NCBI GenBank assembly: GCA_938021675.1
Contig: CALIFY010000052.1
Location: 1 to 64,000, forward strand
DNA: 64,000 nt
Source: an uncultured Acidimicrobiales bacterium
GTDB taxonomy: Bacteria > Actinomycetota > Acidimicrobiia > Acidimicrobiales > SZUA-35
Direction of reading: 5' to 3'
Shown piece by piece: positions 8,043 to 17,074 of this stretch (its first letter is position 1; every line of letters starts with the position of its first letter). A program made the translations under genes and the position numbers. A model generated the notes under the pieces. It worked only from the letters and a program-made list of their open reading frames with translations, searched no databases and was not told where the DNA came from.

Positions 8043-8974
8043 CGGTCTCGCTCCGGTGGGCTAAAGAGAGCGGAGACACCATCGCTGAGGAGACCGATCG
8101 CGATTCCGATCGTTACTGCCACCAACAAGCCTCCCTGAAACATCGGCACATCGGACGTGGTGACCGCGGTGTGTAGAAGCCGGCCAAGACCGGGAACGCC
8201 GAGTATCACCTCGGCGATAACGGCACCCCCGAGCAAACCGGCGATGAATAGCGATCCAAGGGTGAGAACACCAACCAGCGAGACCCGGGCGGCGTGGATC
8301 CAAATCACTTGACGCCGGCGGAGCCCCTTAGCCATGGCGGTACGGATATACGGTTGCTCCAGGGTGTCGAGCATTTCGCACCGCACGACCTGGGAGAAGA
8401 GCGCGGTGGGGCCGATAGCCAGCGCCAGCACGGGAAGGACGGCGTATTCGGGGCCGCCCCAACCGCTGGTGGGCACGAGGTCGAGCCGGAGCGCAACCAC
8501 ATAGACCAGCACCGGAGTCAGCACGTGGACGGGCACGGCCACCAGTACCCGAGAGACCCCGGTGATGACCCGGTCGGGCCAACGGTTCTCGTTCGAGGCG
8601 GCCACCACGCCGAGGACCGAGGCGATGAGTACAGCCGCGCCAATGGCCCCGGCGACGATCGTGCCCGAGACGACGGTCGCCCGCCAGACCTGGGGGGCCA
8701 CCGGGCTTCGGGACACGTTTGACTCGCCGAAGTCGCCGGTGCTTACGTCGATCAGGTAGTCCCAGTATCGGATGTGGACGGGGTCGTCGAGGCCGAGCTC
8801 GGCCGAAATTGCGGCCAGCGTCTCCTCATCGGGTTCAGCGCTTTCGGACCGGGCCAGCAGCGTGGCCCTTGCTTGGTCGACCCCCTGCAGCTCGGGGAGC
8901 ATGAACGCCAGAAAGGAGAAGGCCAGGAGTACAACGGGTGCGCTGCACACCCGTTGCAGCCTCGACGACCGCAT
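8039..8974 (-). CDS. Opp/Nik-type ABC importer permease (DppB-like)
   Basis: 311 residues from the ATG at 8974, seven bases after the binding-protein stop; an upstream extension of 30 residues is Arg/Pro-rich and not family-like. The family architecture is present: first helix, a periplasmic loop containing ISAELGLDDPVHIRYWDYL and TGDFGES, then the permease core with the coupling loop ending YIRTAMAKGLRRRQVIW. It works with the DppC-like protein and the fused ATPase. Members of this family include NikB and CntB as well as dipeptide permeases, so the substrate class is peptide, Ni or metal chelate. Confidence 0.9.
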   Translation of the reverse strand: MRSSRLQRVCSAPVVLLAFSFLAFMLPELQGVDQARATLLARSESAEPDEETLAAISAELGLDDPVHIRYWDYLIDVSTGDFGESNVSRSPVAPQVWRATVVSGTIVAGAIGAAVLIASVLGVVAASNENRWPDRVITGVSRVLVAVPVHVLTPVLVYVVALRLDLVPTSGWGGPEYAVLPVLALAIGPTALFSQVVRCEMLDTLEQPYIRTAMAKGLRRRQVIWIHAARVSLVGVLTLGSLFIAGLLGGAVIAEVILGVPGLGRLLHTAVTTSDVPMFQGGLLVAVTIGIAIGLLSDGVSALFSPPERDR

Positions 8975-8981
8975 CGTCGCG

Positions 8982-10610
8982 TCAGCTGAGGGAAATCTGG
9001 GGGGTGAGCAGCGTGGTCTCGAACGGGTCGATCGCCAGGCCCTCGACGTCGGACCGGGCGGCATAACGAGCCCGATCGTGGACGAGGGGGAAGCCGATGT
9101 ACTCGTCGGCGAGGACTTGAGCGGCCTGCGCGAAGAGGGTCTGGCGGTCCTCCGATGTTTCGGCCAGGCTCAATTCGGCTACGAGGGCGTCGAAATCGGC
9201 CGAGCAATACCGATTGAGGTTGTAGCCCCCGTCGCAGGTGAAGTCGCTGGTAAAGACCGCGCCGGCATCGGCGATATCGAAGTAGTAGCCGCGGGAACCG
9301 AGGAAGAGATCGTGTTCTCCGTTGAAGACACGCTCTTCCAACGATGTGTACTCGCCGACCTCGACTTCGACGTCGAAACCGACCGCTTCGAGCTGAGCCT
9401 GAACGGCGGTGGCGACATCGCCAAGTTCCGGACGGCTGGCATAGGTCCAGATCGATACCGACCGGCCCTCGGCATCGATGCCATCCATCAGGGCCGACGC
9501 TTGGTCAGCGGCGTCGGTCGGATCGCCCTCGCTCTGAGGGGCCCACTCGTTCTCCTCACCGAAGTAGCCGCCGGCCGGTGCGAACTGGCCTTCGAGTAGC
9601 CCATCGGCAATGGCGACCTCGTCGATGGCCAAGCTCACCGCCTGACGAACGGTTGGATCTGCCATCGGACCGTCGTCGGTATTGGCGTACAACGTTGTCG
9701 TGCGGGGCAGGCTGAACCGGATCAGTTCGATGTCGGGATCGTCGTCGATAGCCTCCAGGTCGGGGATGGCGATGCCGTCGGTGACGTCGATCTCGTCGGC
9801 CCGGATGGCCGAAGCCCGGGACCCGGCATCGGGGAGGAACCGGAAGATGGCGCCATCTAGCTGGGCCGTGCCGCCCCAGTAATCGTCGAATCGCTCGACG
9901 GTCAGCGAGTCAGGCGGTGTGAAATCGGTGACGGCGAACGGGCCGGTACCGACGGGCGACGTCGGTTCGGTCTCGTAGGCGGTCGGGGCCAGGATGCCCA
10001 TCGAGCGGCTCGACAAGCGGAGCGGCAGGATCGGATCCGGGTCGGAGGTGATGATGCGGACGGTCAGATCGTCGACGATCTCGGTCGATAGCTGCAACCC
10101 GTCCAGACTTCGGGGCGGCGAAGCCACCGTGGTGATGTGGTCGATCGCGGTATCGACGGCGCCGGCGTCGAACGCACTGCCGTCATGGAAGTTGACGCCG
10201 GAGCGTAGAACAAACTCCCATGTTGTGTCGTCGACGCGCGTCCACGACTCGGCCAGAGCCGGGACCGGCTCACCGGACGCGTCGGAGCGGACTAGGCCTT
10301 CGAGCACACCGGCCTTCACGAGTATGGAGGCGTCGTCTGATTCGATGGCCAGACCTGCGTCTGGTCCGAACTGCAGCCCGACCCGCAGAACGTTGCCGGC
10401 CTCGTCCTCGGTGGCCGAGTCCTCGGATTCGTCGGTGTCCTCGTCGGCTGTCTCGTCGTCGGTTTCGGACTCGTCGGTTTCAGCCGACGGTGCTTCCGGT
10501 TCGTTGGTTTCGGTGTCCGAGTTGTCCTCGGAGCCGCCACAGGCTGTGGCCAGCAGGGCCACGGTCATAACGGCGATCAACCAGGCCAGTCGCCAGGTGG
10601 TTCGTTGCAT
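8982..10610 (-). CDS. ABC importer substrate-binding lipoprotein (SBP_bac_5)
   Basis: 542-residue extracytoplasmic solute-binding protein of the DppA/NikA/CntA family. Start ATG at 10610. The signal sequence ends in the lipobox LLATAC with lipidated Cys24, followed by an acidic Glu/Asp/Ser/Thr linker to about residue 65. The mature domain has typical family blocks: LVRSDASGEPVPALAESW, FVLRSGVNFHDGSAFDA and, later, VGTGPFAVTDF. It captures substrate outside the membrane and delivers it to the permeases encoded next. Sequence alone cannot separate peptide, nickel and metallophore binding; the nearby nicotianamine-synthase-like gene argues for a metal chelate. Confidence 0.9.
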   Translation of the reverse strand: MQRTTWRLAWLIAVMTVALLATACGGSEDNSDTETNEPEAPSAETDESETDDETADEDTDESEDSATEDEAGNVLRVGLQFGPDAGLAIESDDASILVKAGVLEGLVRSDASGEPVPALAESWTRVDDTTWEFVLRSGVNFHDGSAFDAGAVDTAIDHITTVASPPRSLDGLQLSTEIVDDLTVRIITSDPDPILPLRLSSRSMGILAPTAYETEPTSPVGTGPFAVTDFTPPDSLTVERFDDYWGGTAQLDGAIFRFLPDAGSRASAIRADEIDVTDGIAIPDLEAIDDDPDIELIRFSLPRTTTLYANTDDGPMADPTVRQAVSLAIDEVAIADGLLEGQFAPAGGYFGEENEWAPQSEGDPTDAADQASALMDGIDAEGRSVSIWTYASRPELGDVATAVQAQLEAVGFDVEVEVGEYTSLEERVFNGEHDLFLGSRGYYFDIADAGAVFTSDFTCDGGYNLNRYCSADFDALVAELSLAETSEDRQTLFAQAAQVLADEYIGFPLVHDRARYAARSDVEGLAIDPFETTLLTPQISLS

Positions 10611-10657
10611 GGGTACTACTCCTCTTAGATGGTATTTCACAGGTGATGGGAAAGGAC

Positions 10658-12160
10658 TCAGCGTTGACGGACGGCGCCGTCGGCGACCTCGTAGATCCGG
10701 TCGCTCTGGCGTTCGATCAACGGACGCTCGTGTGAGATCAGCAGGTACGTCGCCCCGGTTGAGTCCTGCAGGTCGTCGAGAATGGTGAGGATCTCGGCTC
10801 GGATGGACCGGTCGAGAGCCGACAGCGGTTCGTCGAGGACGACCACCCGAGGGCGACGGATGAGAGCACGGGCGATGCCCACCCGTTGGCACTGGCCGCC
10901 CGACAGCGTGGTCGGGAAGCGGTGGATCTGAGCTGGGGTGAGGCCGACCTCGATCAGCAGTTCGATGGCCCGGTGCCGGGCTAGCTCCGCCGGTTGGCCG
11001 CCGACTATCAGCGGCTCGGCCACCTGGGCCACCGTTGATCGCCGGGGATTTAGCGAGCCGAAGGGATCTTGGAAGACATACTGGACCAGGCCGGCCTTCT
11101 CGACCCGACCGACCCGCTTCGGTCCGGTGATCGGACGGCCACCTATGTGGACCGATCCTTCGGTCGGTGCGAGGACCCCAGCAATGATCTGTGCCAGCGT
11201 TGTCTTGCCGGCCCCGGAGCGTCCGACCAGACCGACCGTCGAGCCGGGCCCAGCTGAGATTGTGACGTCACGCAGGATCGGGGCCGGCGGTTGGCGGCGC
11301 CATCTGGACCGGTCGTAGGTCTTGGCGACGCCGTCGATCTGGAGCACGGCGTCGTCCACCGACTCTGCGCCTTTGACATTATTGGGGCGCCGTTTGTTTG
11401 CGGAGCGAACGGTGCGCGCCTTGGCCGCCGGTTCGATGGGCTCGGGCGACGAGACGCCGTCGGCGATCGTCGTGACCTCGTCGGCTATTTGCTCGACGAC
11501 TCGACGATCGTGGGTGATCAGAAGCACCCCGAGAGAGTCGCGCTCGATCCGGGCCCGGATGAGATCGAGGATGTGGTTCTGGGTGTCGTCGTCGAGGGCG
11601 GTCGTCGGCTCGTCTGCGATCAAGATCGATGGTCGGTTGCAGAGCGCCATGGCGAGCGCCACCCGTTGACACATTCCTCCTGAGAGTTCGGCTGGACGGG
11701 ATCGGGCGACACGCTCCGGGTCGTCGAGGTCGACGGCAGCCAGTTCCTCGACGGCTAGCGATCTAGCCTCGGACCGCGAGATCGAACGGTGACGACGGAT
11801 CGCTTCTACCACCTGGGTCTCGACCCGGAATGCGGGATGGAGGGATCCGAGCGCGTTCTGCCCGACGTAGCCGATCGAACGACCTCGGATCGAACTCCAC
11901 GACATCTGGTCGAGGGTGAGGAGGTCCTCGTCGACACCCGACAACTGGATCAAACCCGATGTGGTCGTGCTCGGCGGTAGGAGACCGACGGCGGCCAGCG
12001 ACGTCAGCGTTTTGCCGCTCCCGGAATCGCCGGCCAGGCAATGGACGGATTTGGGCTGGACGACGAGCGACACGTCCCTGACTGCGACGTGTCCGCCGAT
12101 CTCGACCCGTAGCCCTTTGACGCTGAGTAGCGGGGGAACCGAGCCCGTCTGCCCGATCAA
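10658..12160 (-). CDS. Fused double ABC ATPase of the importer (DppD-DppF type)
   Basis: 500 residues with two complete ABC cassettes in one chain. The first has Walker A GDSGSGKT and signature LSGGMCQR, the second GRSGAGKT and LSGGQCQRVGIARAL; both have D-E Walker B motifs (ILIADEPTTALDD and VVVLDEPLSALDR). It supplies ATP-driven energy for the permeases downstream. Separate D and F subunits are usual in Opp, Nik and Cnt systems; fusion is a known variant. The start is a TTG overlapping the stop codon of a 38-codon ORF, without its own ribosome site, so translation is probably coupled to that ORF. Confidence 0.9.
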   Translation of the reverse strand: MIGQTGSVPPLLSVKGLRVEIGGHVAVRDVSLVVQPKSVHCLAGDSGSGKTLTSLAAVGLLPPSTTTSGLIQLSGVDEDLLTLDQMSWSSIRGRSIGYVGQNALGSLHPAFRVETQVVEAIRRHRSISRSEARSLAVEELAAVDLDDPERVARSRPAELSGGMCQRVALAMALCNRPSILIADEPTTALDDDTQNHILDLIRARIERDSLGVLLITHDRRVVEQIADEVTTIADGVSSPEPIEPAAKARTVRSANKRRPNNVKGAESVDDAVLQIDGVAKTYDRSRWRRQPPAPILRDVTISAGPGSTVGLVGRSGAGKTTLAQIIAGVLAPTEGSVHIGGRPITGPKRVGRVEKAGLVQYVFQDPFGSLNPRRSTVAQVAEPLIVGGQPAELARHRAIELLIEVGLTPAQIHRFPTTLSGGQCQRVGIARALIRRPRVVVLDEPLSALDRSIRAEILTILDDLQDSTGATYLLISHERPLIERQSDRIYEVADGAVRQR

Positions 12161-12273
12161 CGGGGCAAGAAGGAGATCGATCCCTGGAGCACATCGGCGG
12201 GGACTTGGCGACTGGCGAGAGCGACGAGGCCGGCCTCGCGTCTGCCGTCGGGGTTGGGTGCACGACGTGCCAT
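12157..12273 (-). CDS. Small 38-residue ORF coupled to the ABC operon
   Basis: ATG at 12273, 38 codons, TGA overlapping the TTG start of the ATPase (TTGA). The product starts MARRAPNPDGRREAGLVAL and ends GSISFLPR; it is basic and soluble with no known domain. No Shine-Dalgarno is present. A promoter-like pair on the minus strand, TTGGTA then 17 bases then TATGCT, would start the transcript within a base or two of the ATG, suggesting a leaderless mRNA. The ORF could then be the entry point for ribosomes that go on to the ATPase. It may be a true small protein or only a coupling leader; I do not recognise a family. Confidence 0.45.
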   Translation of the reverse strand: MARRAPNPDGRREAGLVALASRQVPADVLQGSISFLPR

Positions 12274-12289
12274 CTTGAGAGCATAGTGA

Positions 12290-12304
12290 TATTGAGAATC
12301 AATA
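12290..12304 (-). promoter_or_regulatory. Palindromic operator candidate in the ABC importer promoter
   Basis: TATTGAgaaTCAATA is a perfect 6-3-6 palindrome. Read on the minus strand it lies between a -35-like TTGGTA and a -10-like TATGCT, where a bound repressor would block transcription. The shape (TGAgaaTCA core) resembles Fur-superfamily sites rather than the classical DtxR/IdeR box. Fur- and DtxR-type regulators are both encoded in this window. Which protein binds is unknown. Confidence 0.45.
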
Positions 12305-12436
12305 CCAATACTTCACGTCGCACTTCAAACTCCGACACCTCCCAGGGGTTGCCGGCCGTAGCGAGCGCAGCGGTAACCGCAAGTCGTCATTGGGCCTGGA
12401 CTACCATGACCCGACGAACGAAGGGAGCACCCCGCG

Positions 12437-13006
12437 ATGATTGGATTGTTGGGAAGCATGCTGGGCAGTAGTGGGGGCCGGATGGTCGGCGGCATGGTCG
12501 GGGGGCGGACCGGTGCCATGATCGGAGGGATGCTCGGAGCAGTGATCGGTGGTCGCCGGCTCGGCGGCGCCCTCGGCGGTATCAAAGACAAGCTAGGCGG
12601 GGGAGCAGGGCCCGGTCCCTCCCGGCTGTCCGATGGAGGAGGCGACGCCATGGAGGCCGACGAAGCGGAGTTGTTGGTACGGGTGATGGCCAACGCGGCA
12701 AAGGCCGACGGCGTCGTTGACCAATCCGAGATCGACGCCATCGTCGGCGAACTTGGTGATGCCGACGCAGACGAACAGCAATTCCTCCGTCAGGAACTGG
12801 CGCGCCCGGCAACGTCACCGACCGATCTGGCCGCGACGGTCCCCGAGGATCTGCGGGTCGAGGCCTATGTGGTGTCACTGGCGGCGATCGTGATCGACGA
12901 GGCTAGCGAGGTGGAGTACCTTCGCTCGTTCGCCGGGGCCATGGGCATCGATAGTGGGACGCGCACCGAGATCCACGCAGAGCTTGGCGTACCGCCGGTC
13001 GACTGA
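12437..13006 (+). CDS. TerB/DUF533-like protein
   Basis: 189 residues. The first 50 are a glycine-zipper-like stretch with repeated GGMVGGR/GGMLGAVIGG motifs. After a Gly/Pro linker comes an all-helical domain (LLVRVMANAAKADGVVDQSEIDAIV, later VVSLAAIVIDEASEVEYLRSFA) of the DUF533/TerB type, with the conserved acidic residues of its two-helix repeats. GAAGGGAG precedes the ATG. TerB-like domains are linked with metal binding and envelope stress, but no specific role is known. It is divergent from the ABC importer operon and shares its intergenic region. Confidence 0.75.
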   Translation: MIGLLGSMLGSSGGRMVGGMVGGRTGAMIGGMLGAVIGGRRLGGALGGIKDKLGGGAGPGPSRLSDGGGDAMEADEAELLVRVMANAAKADGVVDQSEIDAIVGELGDADADEQQFLRQELARPATSPTDLAATVPEDLRVEAYVVSLAAIVIDEASEVEYLRSFAGAMGIDSGTRTEIHAELGVPPVD

Positions 13007-13104
13007 CCGACCGTTCCCAAGCCAGCGTTCTCAATCGACCGTTCTTCGCAACCGTTACTGGAATTTCGCGGCCTGACCGTCAACTTGTAAGGCCAACGAA
13101 CGTC

Positions 13105-13839
13105 TCAGCCCGGTCTGAACAACTGGTGCAGCACGTCGTTCCAGCGCGCCTCTGTCACCGGGTGTTCGCTAGCCTCGATGCCGCCGTGGTACTTCAGCCG
13201 GTCCTGTAGCAGCGTCACTCGCTGCGGCCCGCCGTCGACCAGTCTGGTGGCGAAGGGTTTGGTCGACCATCGCAACGTCTTGTCATCGCGGAGCCGGTCC
13301 GACGCCGCGGTGAAGTCGCTCATGGCATGAGTAACCCGACGGAAACGGAACTGCGGCACCGGCACGCCATCGTCAAGTCGAGTGAGGGTTAGGCCCTGAG
13401 CGCTGTCGAAAAATTGATACTGTCCGTTTCCGCCATCTTGGACGGTCCGATCGTTCAGACGCAGTGGGGTGATGAAACTCTCCCCGAAGCCGACGTCGAC
13501 CAGATAGGGCTGGTCGAGATCGACCTCCAACGTGACGTGATCGATGACCTCATTGGGGCCATCCAACAACACGGCCGCCGCCAACCGCCGGACGGTGAAC
13601 CCCAGCGACTCCAAGAAGGCAGCGAAGGCACCGTTGAGTTCGAAACACCAGCCGCCCTGGGCCCGCTCGACGATTTTAGGAAGGGACCACTCCACGTCGG
13701 TCCGGACCGGTTCGCCTTGCCACACCGCGATGTTCTCGAAGGGGATCGCAGTCATATGCGATCTCTGCAAGGCGGTGAGCCCAACAAGATCGACGGTTAT
13801 CGGTTCTCCGAAACCGATCCGGTCAAGATAGTCCTGCAC
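13105..13839 (-). CDS. nat: Arylamine N-acetyltransferase
   Basis: 244 residues. Transfers acetyl from acetyl-CoA to arylamines, arylhydrazines or related amines through a Cys-His-Asp triad. The Cys is in GGWCFELNGAF, the His in IDHVTLEVD and the Asp in YLVDVGFGE, each in the family's order. The N-terminal block (LQRSHMTAIPFENIAVWQG) is also characteristic. Length is slightly shorter than the usual 260-280 residues. It stands alone between genes of other function; in some actinobacteria NAT homologues act in secondary or sterol metabolism, but nothing here points to that. Confidence 0.92.
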   Translation of the reverse strand: MQDYLDRIGFGEPITVDLVGLTALQRSHMTAIPFENIAVWQGEPVRTDVEWSLPKIVERAQGGWCFELNGAFAAFLESLGFTVRRLAAAVLLDGPNEVIDHVTLEVDLDQPYLVDVGFGESFITPLRLNDRTVQDGGNGQYQFFDSAQGLTLTRLDDGVPVPQFRFRRVTHAMSDFTAASDRLRDDKTLRWSTKPFATRLVDGGPQRVTLLQDRLKYHGGIEASEHPVTEARWNDVLHQLFRPG

Positions 13840-14013
13840 CAGGTCAGGCTAGCCGTTCGGCACCGCTGGCAAGATGGCCGTGCCGGCCCTGAACCGCTGG
13901 CGGTCATGCACGCCCCGGACGAGAACTACTCGTCGAAGATCCCGTCGAGGCGTGCACCACCCGCGTCATCTCATCTCATCTGATCTCGTCTCACGATGGG
14001 TTGATCGTGAAAT

Positions 14014-14451
14014 TCAGACGCCGATCTCCATCCAATCCGTGCACCGAGTGTCGCCTTGAACGGTTGTAATGCACGCTCTGAACGGGTCATCGTTGGCGTG
14101 GAGCATTCGGGAGTATCCAGCCGACAAGACACCCGGATAGTGGTTGTTTACCGTTCCCATCGCAACCCGCGTAGACGTCGCACGCTGTACATCAATCCAC
14201 ACACGAGAACCATGCTGGCCGATCGCACGTCCCCAGACTGTCCCGCAAGTGGCGGAGAACCTCACCTCTATCTTGTGGGTCGGTTCGCCAAAGTACGTCG
14301 TGCCGTGTGTGGTCTTCCGTGAGTCACACACCGTTGCCGTCGGCCACTCATCGTCGTAGCGGTTGCTGTCGGCGGATGCTGCGGTGGTCCCGGCAGCTCC
14401 GACGGCCAGAACGGCCGACGTTACCAACGTTGCAAGAATGGGAATGTTCAC
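14014..14451 (-). CDS. Secreted DUF2690-like protein
   Basis: 145 residues. A GTG at 14451 with AAGGAGACA upstream is chosen because a clear Sec signal peptide follows (IPILATLVTSAVLAVGAAG, cleavage near ASA). The mature part has paired cysteines and the DUF2690 pattern: ATVCDSR, then EVRFSATCGTVWGRAIGQHGSRVWIDVQR. Small secreted proteins of this family are common in actinobacteria and of unknown function. It follows the MFS gene on the same strand with about 115 bases between, so it is probably separately transcribed. Confidence 0.75.
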   Translation of the reverse strand: MNIPILATLVTSAVLAVGAAGTTAASADSNRYDDEWPTATVCDSRKTTHGTTYFGEPTHKIEVRFSATCGTVWGRAIGQHGSRVWIDVQRATSTRVAMGTVNNHYPGVLSAGYSRMLHANDDPFRACITTVQGDTRCTDWMEIGV

Positions 14452-14567
14452 TGTTGTCTCCTTGGTTGAAGCACCCCAGTTGAGCCCCGTATTGGCAGAC
14501 CACAAACGATTTGTTGGATACGGAGCCCGTAAGAGCGGTTCTGGCCGAATTCGGGTCGCAGGTGCCG

Positions 14568-15821
14568 TCAGATGGCGGGGCCGTCGGCGCGTTCCCGCGC
14601 CGGCAAGCGCAGCGATGCCGCGGTTCCGGTCAAGGCGAAGCCGGCCGACAACAAGAACACGATGGTAAACGAGCCGGTCAGATCGGCCAGCCAACCACCG
14701 ACCTGTGGCGAAAGCATCTGGGCCAATCCGAACGCCAACGTTGCGGCGGCGAATGTCGGTCCATACTCCTCGATCGAAGTATTCTCCACTACGTACAGGG
14801 TGATCATTCCTGGTATGCCAGCGAAGAGCATGCCGAGGAAGGCTGAGCCGACAAGACCGATCTCAAACCATCCGGGAAGAACCACGATTGTGGTCGCGCT
14901 CCAACCGGTGAACGCGCTGGCCAAGGCGAACCGGGGTCCGATGCGTCGACCGAGCGAGATAAATATCGGTCCGCCGACGATGACAGCCAGCCCGAGCAGC
15001 GTGAAGGCCAGCGATGTCTCAGACTCGGTCCAGCCGTTGTCATCCTCCAACTTGGTAGTCAGAAAGGCGATGATCAGCAGATACATGAACCCGAATGAGG
15101 TGTATGCCAGCGTTAGTGGCGCCCAGCCTGGCATCCGCCGGAGCACCGCCATGCCTCCCCGTGCACCGCGTTGGGGTGGGGTCGGTCGGTCCTGGCGATG
15201 GGAGAGAAAAGCAAAGACGATGAGCAGTACCGCCACCGCTATAACGGCTTCGACCAAGTAGACGGTTCGCCACCCGGCGTCGCCGTAGGTCGATCGGGCG
15301 ATCCCGGACAGTTGACCTGAGAACAGGATTCCGGTGCCGATGCCCGAACCCATGAGGCCGACGACGAGACCTCTGCGTTCGGGGGGTAGGGCGTCGGTGG
15401 CGATGATTGGCGCGGGGATCCAGATGCAGGCACCACCAAAACCGGACAGGAATTGACCGATCACGAGAACGCCGGCGCCCGGTGCGAACGCGCTCAACAA
15501 AAGACCGGCCGTGCTGCACACGAACCCGGTCCGCATCACCGTCAGCAACCGAACCCGGGCGGTTACGTATGCGACAACCAAGGTCCCGACCAGGTAGGCG
15601 CCGACATTGGTCGTGCCGATCAGCCCAGCAACGCTGTTCGAGACACCGAGATCGTCACGAATCGCCGGTAACAGTAAGCCAAAGGTAAAGCGGCCGAACG
15701 CTTGAGCTACCGCCGCTGATAGCGCAACGACAACAACCGCCCACCAACCGCTCAAACTACGTCGTCTGTGCTCCACCCCGGAATACGTTGGCGTACCGTA
15801 GCCGAGCCCAGCCGCCGCCAC
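14568..15821 (-). CDS. MFS transporter, candidate metallophore exporter
   Basis: 417 residues, about 12 membrane helices. The first helix region AQAFGRFTFGLLLPAIRDDLGVS is typical of the YbfB/CynX-like branch of MFS. A GTG at 15821 is used, though a second GTG at 15776 is possible and neither has a strong ribosome site. It lies 99 bases downstream of the nicotianamine-synthase-like gene in the same direction. In Staphylococcus the opine metallophore is exported by an MFS protein (CntE), so this gene is the best exporter candidate. Unlinked drug or metabolite transport remains possible. Confidence 0.8.
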   Translation of the reverse strand: MAAAGLGYGTPTYSGVEHRRRSLSGWWAVVVVALSAAVAQAFGRFTFGLLLPAIRDDLGVSNSVAGLIGTTNVGAYLVGTLVVAYVTARVRLLTVMRTGFVCSTAGLLLSAFAPGAGVLVIGQFLSGFGGACIWIPAPIIATDALPPERRGLVVGLMGSGIGTGILFSGQLSGIARSTYGDAGWRTVYLVEAVIAVAVLLIVFAFLSHRQDRPTPPQRGARGGMAVLRRMPGWAPLTLAYTSFGFMYLLIIAFLTTKLEDDNGWTESETSLAFTLLGLAVIVGGPIFISLGRRIGPRFALASAFTGWSATTIVVLPGWFEIGLVGSAFLGMLFAGIPGMITLYVVENTSIEEYGPTFAAATLAFGLAQMLSPQVGGWLADLTGSFTIVFLLSAGFALTGTAASLRLPARERADGPAI

Positions 15822-15920
15822 CTTATTATTATGTCCGGTACTGGTGCGTTCGATTACGTGGGCCTGGCCCCCAAAAGGATCGACCGCCCCTTGGTGGGTG
15901 TCAGCCGATGTCGCCCGTTG

Positions 15921-17039
15921 CTAGTACAGGTCGGTGCAGTTCAGGACCGACTGAGGCGCCGGCGAGACGACGTCCGACGCCAGCACCCCAACGCTTGGGT
16001 GGGGCTCTTCGTCCGTCGGCCAAATCGATCCGAGTGGCGCGACCACGCCGAGGCGGCGTCGTCCGATCGAGTCGGCGAGTGTCGCCGTCTCGACCCGGTC
16101 GTATGCCAAGCGACTGGCCAGACCGGTTGCCGATCGAACGAGCAGACACCGATTGGTGAGCGACATCCCGAGGTGGCTGGCGACTTGAGTGACTACAGGT
16201 TCCGGAAGGAGGCTGGCGACGACCACCACCTCGCTCTGGTCAAGATCGATTTCTGCCGCATCATCGGCGATGACCTCGATCGCATCGGATCGCACCGCTC
16301 CAAAACGGGCCAGCTCGTAAATGAGGTGGGTGGCGAGATCGGCGGTCACGGGGTCGACCTCGACCAATCGCACACTGGCGCCGGTCATCACATGAGCGAG
16401 AAGCCCGGTCAGCGGGAGTGCGCCCGCTCCGCAGAAGGTCAAAGACCTCCAGCCCGAAATGGCGCGCAGTTCGGCGTCGACGAGCGATTGGTAGTTCTCG
16501 ACATAGGGAAACGGTCGAAGTAGATCGATGAGGTAGTCGACCGTAGAGCGGCGCCGTGCGTCCGGGTCTGAACGAGCTAGGCGCTCGATAATTCGTCGAG
16601 CGTAGAACTGCTCCATCAGCGTCTCAGCCTCGCCGGCCGCACTGCGGATTGTGGCCGCTCGTTTGGTCAGTTCGGGGTCTGTATCGATGCGGTGACAGGT
16701 GGCGGCCACCACCGCCCGGTGGAAGACGCCTCGATTGGATGTTGCGGGGGAGTGTTCAGACGAAGCAGCAGATCGCTTGGGTCGTGAACGGGTTGCACCG
16801 TCGCCAAAGTCCAGAGTGATGGTCTGAACGAGCCGGCCCAACAGTTCGTTGACGGTTGGGCCAGGCGAGAGCGCAGTTTGGGAGCCGCGCCTGTGGCGCA
16901 GGAGACGTTCGGCTAGTCCTTCGTAGAGCGATCGTGTCGATGGTGTGGCGGCCGCGACACCAGGAGAACCAAGCGTCGTTCCGATGATCTGCGCTGCGGT
17001 GGTGTCAGCTCGATCCGCTAGGGCGTGCCGTTGGTCCAG
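15921..17039 (-). CDS. Nicotianamine synthase-like enzyme (CntL/NAS family)
   Basis: SAM-dependent aminobutanoyl transferase family that builds nicotianamine or opine-metallophore backbones. Family hallmarks, counted from the CTG at 17039, are LSPGPTVNELLGRLV near residue 57 (plants have LSPSP-VN-LF--LV), FPYVENY around 180, the SAM site CGAGALPLTG near 200 followed by VEVDP, and LLVRSATGLASRLAY near the end. The first conventional start in frame is a TTG at 16841, but it lies after the LSPGPTVNEL block, so the coding region must begin upstream. No ATG, GTG or TTG occurs in frame between 16842 and 17081. A CTG at 17039, or an ATC at 17066 with AGAGGTGAT upstream, are the options. It faces a DtxR regulator gene divergently and is followed by an MFS gene. 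Confidence 0.75.
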   Translation of the reverse strand: MDQRHALADRADTTAAQIIGTTLGSPGVAAATPSTRSLYEGLAERLLRHRRGSQTALSPGPTVNELLGRLVQTITLDFGDGATRSRPKRSAASSEHSPATSNRGVFHRAVVAATCHRIDTDPELTKRAATIRSAAGEAETLMEQFYARRIIERLARSDPDARRRSTVDYLIDLLRPFPYVENYQSLVDAELRAISGWRSLTFCGAGALPLTGLLAHVMTGASVRLVEVDPVTADLATHLIYELARFGAVRSDAIEVIADDAAEIDLDQSEVVVVASLLPEPVVTQVASHLGMSLTNRCLLVRSATGLASRLAYDRVETATLADSIGRRRLGVVAPLGSIWPTDEEPHPSVGVLASDVVSPAPQSVLNCTDLY

Positions 17040-17061
17040 GGGAGTTCGGCGAAACTTACGT

Positions 17062-17074
17062 GTGATATGATCAC
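17062..17074. promoter_or_regulatory. Palindrome in the NAS-like/dtxR divergent promoter
   Basis: GTGATatgATCAC is a 5-3-5 inverted repeat about 65 bases before the regulator ATG and just upstream of, or overlapping, the start of the NAS-like gene. Its location is right for an autoregulatory operator controlling both genes. It does not match the classical IdeR box, so the assignment rests on position and symmetry only. Confidence 0.35.

Noticed and set aside
10611-10892. 94-codon extension of the ABC binding protein
   Set aside because: A signal peptide with lipobox begins at the internal ATG at 10610, and the extension is Arg/Pro-rich and overlaps the ATPase gene.
13966-13995. CATCT-rich microrepeat between NAT and DUF2690 genes
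   Set aside because: Low-complexity sequence without symmetry or a conserved unit; no function can be supported.
12437-17024. Opine dehydrogenase (CntM) within the metallophore region
   Set aside because: All genes here are accounted for as TerB-like, NAT, DUF2690, MFS and NAS-like; none has the Rossmann/opine dehydrogenase pattern.
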